Assembly: GCA_947253625.1 (NCBI GenBank)
Contig: CAMYAB010000002.1
Coordinates: forward strand, 62,001 to 126,000
Direction: 5' to 3'
DNA length: 64,000 bases
Source: an uncultured Porphyromonadaceae bacterium
GTDB taxonomy: Bacteria > Bacteroidota > Bacteroidia > Bacteroidales > Porphyromonadaceae
Shown: piece by piece, positions 17,953-25,781 of the stretch
How positions within the stretch are numbered: position 1 is the stretch's first letter
Layout: the number at the start of each line of letters is the position of its first letter
The notes under the pieces: model-generated
Told to the model about the DNA's origin: nothing
The model's input: the letters and a program-made list of their open reading frames with translations, nothing else
Databases searched by the model: none
Made by a program: the position numbers and the translations under genes

Positions 17953-19893
17953 TTAGTCCTGTGTGGGGGTGGCTTCGTAGACGACTGAGCCACTGCCGGG
18001 GTCGATGTGTATGGGGTGGTACTCATCGCAGAGGATGTGGAGGGCCTGGGTGAGCTCCTGTGTGGTGAGGGCGGGGAAGTGCTCGCAGAGGGCTTGGATG
18101 GTTGTGGTGCCACAGGTCTTTACCATGTCTTCTATGGAGTCGACGATCCTGTACGTGAGGCCTTTTGGCGGGTGAGACAGGCAGAGATCGCAGTATCCGC
18201 AGGGTAGTGGAGCTTTTTGGCCAAAGTACTCCATCAAGACTTTGGCTCTGCAGTCGTTGTCTTGGTCGATGTACTCCATCATCTTGTCCAAGCGTTTTTT
18301 GTCTCGCTTGATCTTGTCATCGTATGCGCTTTTGGGGATGACTACCTGTTGTGGGGAGGTGCGATCTTCGAGCATTCGGATGAAGTTGGAGCGTTTGCCG
18401 GGTCGGTAGTCGATGATGTGCCAGCGATTGAGGTTTTTGAGCAGGGAGTACAGTTGCTCGGGGCTTAGTCTGAGTCGTTTGCTGATTTGGTACTCGTCGA
18501 TGGTGGCGTACTCGGTGAAGACGCCTGTGTACTCTCGGAGAATGACTTCGACTACGTCATCGTAGATCTGTTCGGCATCCGAAAACATGTAGTACAGCTC
18601 GTTGCGACCGACAGTGAAGCGAAGGGCACTTGCTTTTTGATGATCCTCAAGGTACTCCATGTAGCCGGATAGGTAGAGGATACCGAGTGCCGCCTTGACT
18701 GTCTGCACTTGGTGTCTAAAGACGTGGGCAAAGTCGTATATGTCGAACTCGAAGTACCGGCCAACTCCGGTGCCGGCTGCAATCTCAAAGTAGTTGCAGA
18801 GGTCTTGGTAGATCTGCTTGATCGTCTCAATGGGTGGATACTGTCGGTCGATGAGCTTGTAGAGGATTTCATCATCGTCCGGGGCATACAGTAGCACGGC
18901 ATAGGCGCGCTGGTTGTCTCGCCCGGCCCGGCCTGCCTCTTGGTAATAACTCTCCGGTGCGATGGGCGGGTAGGGGTGGAGTACAAGGCGGACGTCCGGC
19001 TTGTTGATACCCATCCCAAATGCGGTCGTGCAGACCATTATTCTCGTGAGGTTGTTTTGCCAGTCTTGTTGCCGTTGTTTTTTTTCTTTTGGGGTGAGTC
19101 CGGCGTGGTAATAGGTAGCGCTGAAGCCAAAGTTTTGTAGCATTTCGGCGATCTTGACACTCTGCTTGCGTGTCCGAACGTATAGGAGGGCACTCCCCTG
19201 TACACTGGATAGAATGTGATGAATGGTGCGAGGCTTGTCGGCTGTGCGACGAACGACGTAGGAGAGCTCACGTCGGTAGAAGTTTTTGCGAAAGATCCGG
19301 TGTCCTTCTCTGAATTTTAGGGAGCGCTGTATGTCGCCGACCACCTCCGGAGTGGCTGTCGCGGTCAGGGCGAGTATCGGTGTCTCCGGTAGGTGCCGAC
19401 GTATGTCGGCTATACGCAGGTAGTCGGGCCTAAAGTCGTAGCCCCACTGGCTGATACAGTGGCATTCGTCGACGACTATCATGGAGATGTCCAGTGCTGA
19501 GAGTCGCTGTAGGAAAAAATCACTCCGGAGTCGTTCCGGTGAGACGTACAGTAGCTTGTAGTCTCCATACACGGCTGTGTCGAGAGCATTGGTCATCTGG
19601 GCGCGTGTCATCCCGGAGTGTAGAGCGGTGCCACGTATCCTGACTTTGCTCAAATCCTCAACCTGGTCCATCATCAATGCGACAAGCGGGGAGATGACAA
19701 GGGCAATCCCCTCGAGCATGAGTGCCGGCACCTGAAATGTGATGGACTTTCCTCCCCCTGTGGGCATCAGAGCCAGTGTGTCGCGTCCCTCTAGGATCGA
19801 GGCAATGATCTCCTCTTGCATCGGCCTGAACTTCGTGTAGCCCCAGTGCTCCTGCAGGACTTCTAGCGCTGATTGGTCTGTGCAGCGTCTCAT
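17953..19893 (-). CDS. recQ: ATP-dependent DNA helicase RecQ
   Basis: 646 residues. Superfamily 2 motifs in order: motif 0 (GYTKFRPMQEEII), Walker A (MPTGGGKS), DECH box (VVDECHCISQWGYDFRPDY, including the RecQ aromatic loop), LTATAT, and motifs V-VI (CTTAFGMGINKPDVR, QEAGRAGRD). The zinc-binding domain has Cys residues in CRAKVLMEYFG and PCGYCDLC near 525-550, and a C-terminal region follows; I cannot confirm an HRDC domain. It unwinds DNA 3'-5' in recombination and fork repair. It overlaps recJ by 4 nt, so the helicase and its classic partner nuclease are co-translated. Confidence 0.95.
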   Translation of the reverse strand: MRRCTDQSALEVLQEHWGYTKFRPMQEEIIASILEGRDTLALMPTGGGKSITFQVPALMLEGIALVISPLVALMMDQVEDLSKVRIRGTALHSGMTRAQMTNALDTAVYGDYKLLYVSPERLRSDFFLQRLSALDISMIVVDECHCISQWGYDFRPDYLRIADIRRHLPETPILALTATATPEVVGDIQRSLKFREGHRIFRKNFYRRELSYVVRRTADKPRTIHHILSSVQGSALLYVRTRKQSVKIAEMLQNFGFSATYYHAGLTPKEKKQRQQDWQNNLTRIMVCTTAFGMGINKPDVRLVLHPYPPIAPESYYQEAGRAGRDNQRAYAVLLYAPDDDEILYKLIDRQYPPIETIKQIYQDLCNYFEIAAGTGVGRYFEFDIYDFAHVFRHQVQTVKAALGILYLSGYMEYLEDHQKASALRFTVGRNELYYMFSDAEQIYDDVVEVILREYTGVFTEYATIDEYQISKRLRLSPEQLYSLLKNLNRWHIIDYRPGKRSNFIRMLEDRTSPQQVVIPKSAYDDKIKRDKKRLDKMMEYIDQDNDCRAKVLMEYFGQKAPLPCGYCDLCLSHPPKGLTYRIVDSIEDMVKTCGTTTIQALCEHFPALTTQELTQALHILCDEYHPIHIDPGSGSVVYEATPTQD

Positions 19894-21626
19894 TGCTCCT
19901 TTTTGTGGATGTGTATGTCCTTGATGTTGAGTTGTGTGCTTCGGGTGCGTGCTTTGCTTACCTCATCTATGGTATATAGGATGTCAAAGGTCACCTCTTC
20001 TTCGCTGAGGAGTGGCAAAAGCTCGGCTTGCTCATAGGCTATGGCTTCGAATATGGGTAGCTTGTTGGGCATGCTTAGGACGAGCCTGAGGTGTGACTGC
20101 CTGAACCCTGTGACGCGGGGTGGAGTCACGCAGGTAACGTTTTGTGTGAAAAAGATGGGCTTTTCGTTGCCGGGGCCAAAGGGCTCCAACCAACGGAGTT
20201 GTTTGCGTAGCTGAGGGGTAATCTCTTTGAGCTCGATTGCGGCATCAACATTGTACTTTGGCCGCAGTGATCCGGCGGTGATTGATTGATCGGCCAGTTC
20301 GTTGGCTCTTTGGATGAACTTGTGGAGGTTTTTCTTTTTTATCGTCAACCCGGCCGCATGTGTGTGCCCGCCAAAGCTCTCAAAAAGATCGGCGCACTGC
20401 TCGATTAAGGAGTAGACGTCAAAGTTTTCGATACTTCTTGCGGAGCCTGAGACTTGATTTTGCTGGGTGTCGGACAGCACGATCGCCGGACGATTGTAGC
20501 GCTCCGATAGTCGGGAGGCTACGATTCCGATCACCCCATTGTGCCATGAGGGGTCGTACACGATGATGATCTTGCGATCTTCCATGTCTGTGAAGCTCTC
20601 TACGATCTCGTTGGCCTCTCTGGTGATAGAGTGGTCTAGCTCGCGCCGTTGGTTGTTGTATTCATCTATATGGTGGCTGAGTGCTCGTGCGTCTTTGAGG
20701 GATCTTGAGAGCAGTAGGTCTACGGACTCCCGTCCACTCTGGATGCGTCCCGAGGCGTTGAGGCGTGGACCGATCTTGAAAATAATGTCTTGGGTGTCCA
20801 AGTGTCGGTTTTTGAGCCCACTGATGTCAATGATCCCCTTGAGTCCCGGAGATGGATTCTGGTTGAGTTTTCGGAGACCATAGTGTGCCAATACCCTGTT
20901 TTCCCCTGTCACCGGGACAAAGTCGGCGGCGATGCTTACGGCTACAAGGTCCAAAAGATCCATGAGCGAACGGATATTGATCCCATTGCTCATGGCAAAA
21001 GCCTGCATGAACTTGAACCCCACTCCGCAGCCACATAGGTAGCGAAATGGGTAGGTGGAGTCGGGTAGCTTGGGGTTGAGGTTGGCGATGGTATTGGGGA
21101 GCTTGTCTCCCGGCTTGTGGTGGTCGCACACAATCAGGTCCACGCCCTTGGTGGCGGCATACTCCACTACATCATACGACTTGATCCCGGTGTCAAGTGC
21201 GATCAGGAGGGAGTAGCCCTCATCTTCGGCAAAGTCTACCCCCATCTTGGATATTCCACTTCCCTCTTCGTTTCGGTCCGGGATGTAGTACCCAATGTTT
21301 CGAGTGAACAGTCGCAAGTACTTGTACACAAGCGTCACGGCTGTCGTACCGTCCACATCGTAGTCCCCATAGACCAATATCCCCTCTTTGTTGCCAATTG
21401 CATGGTTGAGACGCTTCACCGCCTTGTCCATATCGTTCATCAAAAATGGGTCATGCAACTGATTGAGGGACGGACGTAAAAATTGATCGACTGCCTCTGC
21501 TGTGCAGATGCCACGCTGATAAAGGATCTCACCGATTATTGGCAATAAGTTTGCTTGCTCTGCCAGCTCGTGAGACTTTGCGCGATCGTCTTCGCTTAGT
21601 GTATTGGTATGCCAGTCGTGGCTCAT
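19890..21626 (-). CDS. recJ: Single-stranded-DNA-specific exonuclease RecJ
   Basis: 578 residues. The DHH phosphoesterase core is visible as GDYDVDGTTAV (motif I, metal-binding Asp residues), ALDTGIKS, VCDHHKPGD (the DHH motif) and NPKLPDS; the DHHA1 domain carries GGHTHAAGLTI; a C-terminal OB-fold follows. It degrades single strands 5'-3' in the RecF pathway, with RecQ supplying the strand. A minus-strand box TATATTTG at 21687-21680 is a possible -7 element; the 13 bp around it (CCCTACAAATATA on the plus strand) recur exactly upstream of mce near 1598-1610. Confidence 0.95.
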   Translation of the reverse strand: MSHDWHTNTLSEDDRAKSHELAEQANLLPIIGEILYQRGICTAEAVDQFLRPSLNQLHDPFLMNDMDKAVKRLNHAIGNKEGILVYGDYDVDGTTAVTLVYKYLRLFTRNIGYYIPDRNEEGSGISKMGVDFAEDEGYSLLIALDTGIKSYDVVEYAATKGVDLIVCDHHKPGDKLPNTIANLNPKLPDSTYPFRYLCGCGVGFKFMQAFAMSNGINIRSLMDLLDLVAVSIAADFVPVTGENRVLAHYGLRKLNQNPSPGLKGIIDISGLKNRHLDTQDIIFKIGPRLNASGRIQSGRESVDLLLSRSLKDARALSHHIDEYNNQRRELDHSITREANEIVESFTDMEDRKIIIVYDPSWHNGVIGIVASRLSERYNRPAIVLSDTQQNQVSGSARSIENFDVYSLIEQCADLFESFGGHTHAAGLTIKKKNLHKFIQRANELADQSITAGSLRPKYNVDAAIELKEITPQLRKQLRWLEPFGPGNEKPIFFTQNVTCVTPPRVTGFRQSHLRLVLSMPNKLPIFEAIAYEQAELLPLLSEEEVTFDILYTIDEVSKARTRSTQLNIKDIHIHKKEQ

Positions 21627-21749
21627 AATGGGGTGCTGTATTAAAGTGTTGTCGCTGACCTGTCCCCCTTCGTTCCCTACAAATATACCTTTATGTTGTG
21701 AGAAATCGCACCTTTGCAGGCCGACTGACTAGGTTGGGGCGAACTGATG

Positions 21750-21774
21750 AGGTCCGACAGGCTCGTTCGGACCT
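21750..21774. other. Short hairpin beside family B array
   Basis: AGGTCCGA and TCGGACCT form an 8-bp stem around a 9-nt loop, followed on the plus strand by TTCTTC. A weak terminator or part of the array element; no gene ends here. Confidence 0.4.
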
Positions 21775-21804
21775 TTCTTCAGTGTCTTGCGATGCTTATC
21801 CACC

Positions 21805-21890
21805 GTGAGACTACGGTTTCTCTCCGTTGAAACTACAGTTTCTTCCCTGTTGAAACTACAGTTTCTCCCCGTTGAAACTACAGTCTCACT
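21805..21890 (+). repeat. Family B intergenic array, copy 1 (four 22-23-bp units)
   Basis: Near-palindromic cores GAAACTACAGTTTC begin at 21807 (degenerate, GAGACTACGGTTTC), 21829, 21852 and 21874; spacing is 22-23 bp. It lies in the 520-bp gap between recJ and tRNA-Met, which holds no gene that I can support. Confidence 0.8.
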
Positions 21891-22109
21891 GGATAGGACC
21901 TGGATTTTGTCCATGTGCTGAGCCCAGTAGGCACTGACTTATTACGAGACGCTTTAGGGTGCGGTTGCGGGGCGTCTCCGGCTTGATCTAGGAACGGCGG
22001 TATTGTTTTTGCGTCGGTTTGCTCTGATTATTTGCTCGCAAATGTGGTGCAAATAGGAGCTGAATGATCCCCCGTACTACCAAAACAGATTGTTTTGGCC
22101 AAAAGAAAA

Positions 22110-22145
22110 AGGTGCTAAAGTGCTTGTATCTACACTTTAACACCT
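22110..22145 (-). terminator. Terminator of tRNA-Met/Ile2
   Basis: On the minus strand a 13-bp stem with one mismatch (AGGTGTTAAAGTG with CACTTTAGCACCT) around a 10-nt loop is followed by TTTTCTTTT. Confidence 0.8.
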
Positions 22146-22149
22146 CTTG

Positions 22150-22223
22150 TGGTCCGGCTTGGGCTTGAACCAAGGACTCCCTGATTATGAGTCAGGTGCT
22201 CTAACCAACTGAGCTACAGGACC
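22150..22223 (-). tRNA. tRNA with anticodon CAT (elongator Met or Ile2)
   Basis: A 74-nt cloverleaf on the minus strand: acceptor GGTCCTG with CCGGACC (one mismatch), D-arm GCTC...GAGC, anticodon stem CCTGA/TCAGG with loop CTCATAA, T-arm GGTTCAAGCCC. CAT is read as methionine or, if C34 becomes lysidine, as isoleucine AUA. I lean to elongator Met but cannot decide from sequence alone. It is not an initiator, since the anticodon stem lacks the GGG/CCC pairs. Confidence 0.9.
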
Positions 22224-22528
22224 GTTTGCGGATCGTTTGAGGCTTTTGGAGCCTTGGCGTTCCCACTTGTGAGTGCAAAGTTACAAAAAAAAGTCGGACA
22301 AACAAGCGGAAAGGTCAGGCCATTTCGGACTTGTGCGTTGGCTCAAGAGTGCATGTTTGTTTTCGTGGCGACTGCCTTGGCGGATCGTTGGTTAGGTGTC
22401 TTGATCAGAGGTCGGGGAAGAAGATGGGGTAATTTGGTATCTTTGTGTCAGAGGGAGGTGCGAATGAGGTGCTTGTAGATTGCACCAAGTTGGTTGTTTT
22501 GTAAAAGCTAATTAAGGATGTAAATATT
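22224..22528. other. Intergenic region between tRNA and arginine decarboxylase gene
   Basis: 305 bp with divergent promoters: that of the tRNA on the left, and on the plus strand a TATCTTTG box at 22438-22445 about 84 nt before the decarboxylase start, without a well-spaced -33 element. Confidence 0.4.
22276..22305 (-). promoter_or_regulatory. Bacteroidota-type promoter for tRNA-Met/Ile2
   Basis: On the minus strand, TTG at 22305-22303 and TAACTTTG at 22283-22276, 19 nt apart. The tRNA starts about 52 nt downstream. Confidence 0.65.
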
Positions 22529-23074
22529 ATGAGTAAACTAGTCGGTAATCTGATTCCTAATACATTTTTTATCACCAAAGGCAGCGGGGAGTCGGACTTG
22601 GAGCTTCATGCAGGGTCGTATCATATGGCTCTCTATGATGCCGGTATTTCAGACTTCAATATCATGGTCTATTCATCGGTTTTGCCAGCGACTGCAAGGT
22701 TGGTGACGATGGATGAGATCGATTTGCCACCTTTTGGCTCTGAGCTGAAGACTATTATGGCTGTCTCGCATGGTACGCAGGATGAGTTTGTCTCTGCCGG
22801 TGTCGTGTATGCGTGGATGTACAAGGATGAGAATTTTGACGAAAAGATTGGTGGACTGGTTTGTGAGGTGAGTGGCCGCTACCGTATTGAGGAGTTGGAG
22901 GCTCGTCTGCAACGGGTGATAACTGATCTTCACGAAAAGACCTATTCGCAGTATTATCTTGGTGAGCTCAATTTTGTTACTGAGGGTATCACCATTGAGA
23001 AACGGTACGGAACGGCTTTGGCCGGCCTTTGCTTTATGGACTTTGTCCTCCCTGAGGTCAAGGAGGCCGAGTGA
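22529..23074 (+). CDS. Pyruvoyl-dependent arginine decarboxylase
   Basis: 181 residues. It shows the family pattern ITKGSGESDLELHAGSYHMAL with AGISDFNIMVYSSVLP after it; Ser49-Ser50 is the expected self-cleavage site that turns the second Ser into the pyruvoyl cofactor. The enzyme makes agmatine from arginine, without PLP. This family is best known from archaea and chlamydiae; its role here could be polyamine synthesis or acid resistance. No agmatinase or arginine/agmatine antiporter is adjacent. It begins a plus-strand operon: the DUF2520 gene starts 13 bp later. Confidence 0.88.
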   Translation: MSKLVGNLIPNTFFITKGSGESDLELHAGSYHMALYDAGISDFNIMVYSSVLPATARLVTMDEIDLPPFGSELKTIMAVSHGTQDEFVSAGVVYAWMYKDENFDEKIGGLVCEVSGRYRIEELEARLQRVITDLHEKTYSQYYLGELNFVTEGITIEKRYGTALAGLCFMDFVLPEVKEAE

Positions 23075-23087
23075 CCGGGGCTAAAGA

Positions 23088-23885
23088 ATGATGTCCGTGC
23101 AGTCCTACATGACGTTTGCTGTCGTTGGCAGTGGTAATGTGGCGTCTCACTTGGCTACCGCCCTATGTCGGTCAGGAGCAGAGTGTGTGGCTGTTTTTAG
23201 CAGGACCTTGGACCATGCTGAGTTGCTCTCTACGAGACTTGGCACAGTCGCCACCTCTGATTTGCTTGAGTTCTTTGGACTGGTTGCGAGTGTGGATGTT
23301 GTTTTCCTTGCTGTTGCGGACAATGCCATACCGCTGGTCGTTGAGTCGGTGCCTTCGGACTTTTCACCGGTCGTCTTGAGTACTTCGGGAAGTACGCCAA
23401 TCTCTGTGCTGGGTAGTATCCCGCATCATGGAGTCTTGTATCCTATGCAGACTTTTTCCAAGGGGCGCGAGGTCATGATGGCCGAAGTGCCTTTTTTTGT
23501 CGAGTATGGTGATGAGCATGTCGCCAAAGTGGTGCAAGAGGTTGCAAGGCGTCTTGGAACGAAGAGTGTCTCTGAACTGTCGAGTGAAAATCGCATGCGT
23601 ATGCATATGTCGGCTGTTTTTGGCTGTAATTTCGTAAACCATATGTATGCTTTGGCAGAGAAGTGCCTGGAGGGGACAGGTGTGCCTTTTTCGGCTCTTG
23701 CACCATTGCTCGAAGAGACACTTCGAAAGGCACTTGGAGACTCACCGGTTCGTGTCCAGACGGGGCCTGCTGTCCGAAATGATACGCAGACTCTGGAGCG
23801 ACACATGCAGTTGTTGGAAAATCAACCGCAGTTGCGCCGGCTGTATAAAATTCTATCCGATTCTATTTATGAGCAAAGTAGCTAA
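23088..23885 (+). CDS. Rossmann-fold DUF2520 protein
   Basis: 265 residues. An N-terminal NAD(P)-binding fold (FAVVGSGNVASHLATAL) resembles that of pyrroline-5-carboxylate reductase and 6-phosphogluconate dehydrogenase-type enzymes; the helical C-terminal DUF2520 domain contains HHGVLYPMQTFSKG and FGCNFVNHMYALAE. The substrate is unknown, and earlier database names such as ketopantoate reductase-like are not supported here. The start codon is one of three closely spaced ATGs (23088, 23091, 23109). It overlaps kdsC by 17 nt. Confidence 0.85.
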   Translation: MMSVQSYMTFAVVGSGNVASHLATALCRSGAECVAVFSRTLDHAELLSTRLGTVATSDLLEFFGLVASVDVVFLAVADNAIPLVVESVPSDFSPVVLSTSGSTPISVLGSIPHHGVLYPMQTFSKGREVMMAEVPFFVEYGDEHVAKVVQEVARRLGTKSVSELSSENRMRMHMSAVFGCNFVNHMYALAEKCLEGTGVPFSALAPLLEETLRKALGDSPVRVQTGPAVRNDTQTLERHMQLLENQPQLRRLYKILSDSIYEQSS

Positions 23886-24393
23886 GGACCTATCCGGTAT
23901 ACGAGCAGTCCTTTTTGACGTTGATGGGGTGCTCTCTCATCAGACGATAGCCATTGATCCTCAAGGGGAGCCGATCCGTACCACCAATGTGCGGGATGGC
24001 TATGCGATAGCCAATGCCAAAAAGCAAGGACTCACTCTGGGTATTATCACCGGAGGTAGAGGCGAGAGGACCAAGCACCGTTATGCCTCACTGGGGATAG
24101 AGTATATCTATATGTGGGCGAATATCAAGCTTCCTTATCTGCATGAGTTTTGTGAGGAGACTGGGATTGCTCTAGAGGAGATTGTCTATTGTGGAGATGA
24201 TATCCCGGATATTCCGGTAATGGAGGTGGTAGGAGTCGCTGTTGCCCCTGCTGATGCCGCTCCGGAGGTGAAGGCCATTGCCGACTATATTTGTTCGGCC
24301 GAGGGCGGTGATGGTGTTGCTCGGGAAATCCTTGAGGAGGTACTCAAGGCAAAAGGGCTTTGGATGACCGATGACAAGTCTTTTGGATGGTAG
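23869..24393 (+). CDS. kdsC: 3-deoxy-D-manno-octulosonate 8-phosphate phosphatase (HAD family)
   Basis: I start it at the ATG at 23869, inside the end of the previous gene, giving 174 residues, the normal length of this cap-less (C0) HAD enzyme. The longer open frame upstream is a shadow of the DUF2520 gene. Motifs: VLFDVDGVL (nucleophile and acid Asp), LGIITGGRG (motif II), YCGDDIPDIPVM (metal-binding acids of motif IV), and GDGVAREILEEVL near the C-terminus, which inserts into the neighbouring active site in the tetramer. It removes phosphate from KDO-8-P for lipopolysaccharide core synthesis. It overlaps maf by 7 nt. Confidence 0.92.
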   Translation: MSKVAKDLSGIRAVLFDVDGVLSHQTIAIDPQGEPIRTTNVRDGYAIANAKKQGLTLGIITGGRGERTKHRYASLGIEYIYMWANIKLPYLHEFCEETGIALEEIVYCGDDIPDIPVMEVVGVAVAPADAAPEVKAIADYICSAEGGDGVAREILEEVLKAKGLWMTDDKSFGW

Positions 24394-24998
24394 CACCAAT
24401 CACTAAATGCCTCAATGGCACTCGTGTAGTCCTTGGATCCCAGTCCCCAAGAAGAGTTGAACTGATCCATAAGCTAGGACTCGACTGTGTCGTTTTACCC
24501 TCATGCGTGGATGAGGGACATACAGATGGGTTGGCACCGAATGAGGTGCCTTTGGTATTGGCTGAGCGAAAGGCCAAGGCTCTTCTTGAACAAATCAATA
24601 AAGATGACCTCCTGATCACTGCAGATACAGTTGTCGCATTGGGAGACGAGGTCTTGGAGAAGCCACATACTTTGCAGGAAGCAAAGCTTTTCCTCCGACG
24701 ACTCTCCGGACAGTGGCACTCTGTGCATACTGCTTTCGTTCTGCATTATCGTGGACTATGCTATCACGAGGTGGTCACTACAGATGTCCGTATGGCTCCT
24801 TTGTCGGAGGACGAGATCGACTATTATGTGTCGGAGTATCTGGTTATGGACAAGGCCGGTGGCTACGGGATACAGGATTGGATAGGTCATGCCGCAGTAT
24901 TGGAGATACGGGGATGCTATAATAATGTGGTGGGATTACCTACAGCACATCTTTACCAAGCCCTAAAAGAAATACTGCTCCGCTCCCAAGGGGACTAG
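24387..24998 (+). CDS. maf: Maf-family nucleoside triphosphate pyrophosphatase
   Basis: 203 residues. Family motifs are LGSQSPRRVELI near the start (substrate-binding loop), ERKAKAL, ITADTVVALGDEVLEKPH (the catalytic Asp lies here) and DKAGGYGIQDW. It hydrolyses dTTP, UTP and modified nucleotides to monophosphates and pyrophosphate, and is linked to arrest of cell division. It is last in the arginine decarboxylase/DUF2520/kdsC/maf operon; the kdsC-maf pairing is seen in other Bacteroidota. Confidence 0.92.
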   Translation: MVAPITKCLNGTRVVLGSQSPRRVELIHKLGLDCVVLPSCVDEGHTDGLAPNEVPLVLAERKAKALLEQINKDDLLITADTVVALGDEVLEKPHTLQEAKLFLRRLSGQWHSVHTAFVLHYRGLCYHEVVTTDVRMAPLSEDEIDYYVSEYLVMDKAGGYGIQDWIGHAAVLEIRGCYNNVVGLPTAHLYQALKEILLRSQGD

Positions 24999-25100
24999 CT
25001 CTATAGAGCCTTTGATGATGAATTTTTGGTAAAATAAGTGTTAAAAGGCCTACCTGCGGGATTATTTAAGCGATTTTCATGAGTTTTCTTCTTGAAACGC

Positions 25101-25130
25101 TTGTAGAATCAATAAAATGGTTTATATTTG
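25101..25130 (+). promoter_or_regulatory. Bacteroidota-type promoter for the HU gene
   Basis: TTG at 25101-25103 and TATATTTG at 25123-25130, 19 nt apart. This predicts a 5' leader of about 95 nt before the HU start. Confidence 0.65.
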
Positions 25131-25232
25131 AGGTGCAGTTCATTGTCATGCGTTGATTTGCAACCGCTTGACGGACAGGTTTACATCGATCATAGTTTTT
25201 ACTTATATTAATTCACTAAACAACCATAGATT

Positions 25233-25508
25233 ATGAATAAGACTGAATTCGCAGCGGCTGTTGCCGAGAAAACCGGTTTTACCAAGGTTGATGCCAAACA
25301 AGCGGTTGATGCCTTTGTAGATGTGATCACCGAGACCTTGAAGAAAGGTGAGGAGGTGCGTTTGCTAGGCTTTGGCACATTCTCTGTATCAGAGCGTGCT
25401 GCTCGCATGGCTACTGACCCTCGTAACCCAGGCAAAAAGATCAAGGTTGCGGCCCACAAGGTGGTTAAGTTCAAACCAGGTGCCGCTCTCAATCTTCGTA
25501 AAAAATAA
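25233..25508 (+). CDS. HU-family DNA-binding protein
   Basis: 91 residues, standard HU length. Two N-terminal helices (MNKTEFAAAVAEKTGFTKVDAKQAVDAF), the beta saddle with GFGTFSVSERAAR, and the DNA-intercalating arm RNP in TDPRNPGKKI. Abundant nucleoid protein that bends DNA non-specifically. Monocistronic, with its own promoter and terminator. Confidence 0.96.
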   Translation: MNKTEFAAAVAEKTGFTKVDAKQAVDAFVDVITETLKKGEEVRLLGFGTFSVSERAARMATDPRNPGKKIKVAAHKVVKFKPGAALNLRKK

Positions 25509-25668
25509 ATAATATTGCGCCGTTCTCTTCTCCTGTGTCGCTACACGGTGACGGGGGTAAGGAGAGAGGCGTGGGTTGTTTTGATCAGCTTCCACATAGC
25601 TGTCGTGCCACGTGTCGTGGTGGAATGCGAGGAAATGTGGAACCTTATCGTGAGACAACAAAAAAGTA

Positions 25669-25707
25669 TGGGCCCGGAGGTTTAGACTTCTAGGGCCATC
25701 TTTTTTG
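25669..25707 (+). terminator. Probable terminator after the HU gene
   Basis: GGCCC and GGGCC arms close a stem with further internal pairing, followed by CTTTTTTG. It lies 160 bp after the HU stop, so the transcript would have a long 3' tail. Confidence 0.55.
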
Positions 25708-25781
25708 TATTCCATCTTCCGAAGAAATGGAGTCATCCCTACTCACTATGCACAGCAGACTAAAATAGAACAAAAACACTT

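Noticed and set aside
23647..23868. N-terminal extension of KdsC
   Set aside because: It overlaps the DUF2520 gene entirely; starting at 23869 gives a normal-length enzyme beginning just before the first strand.
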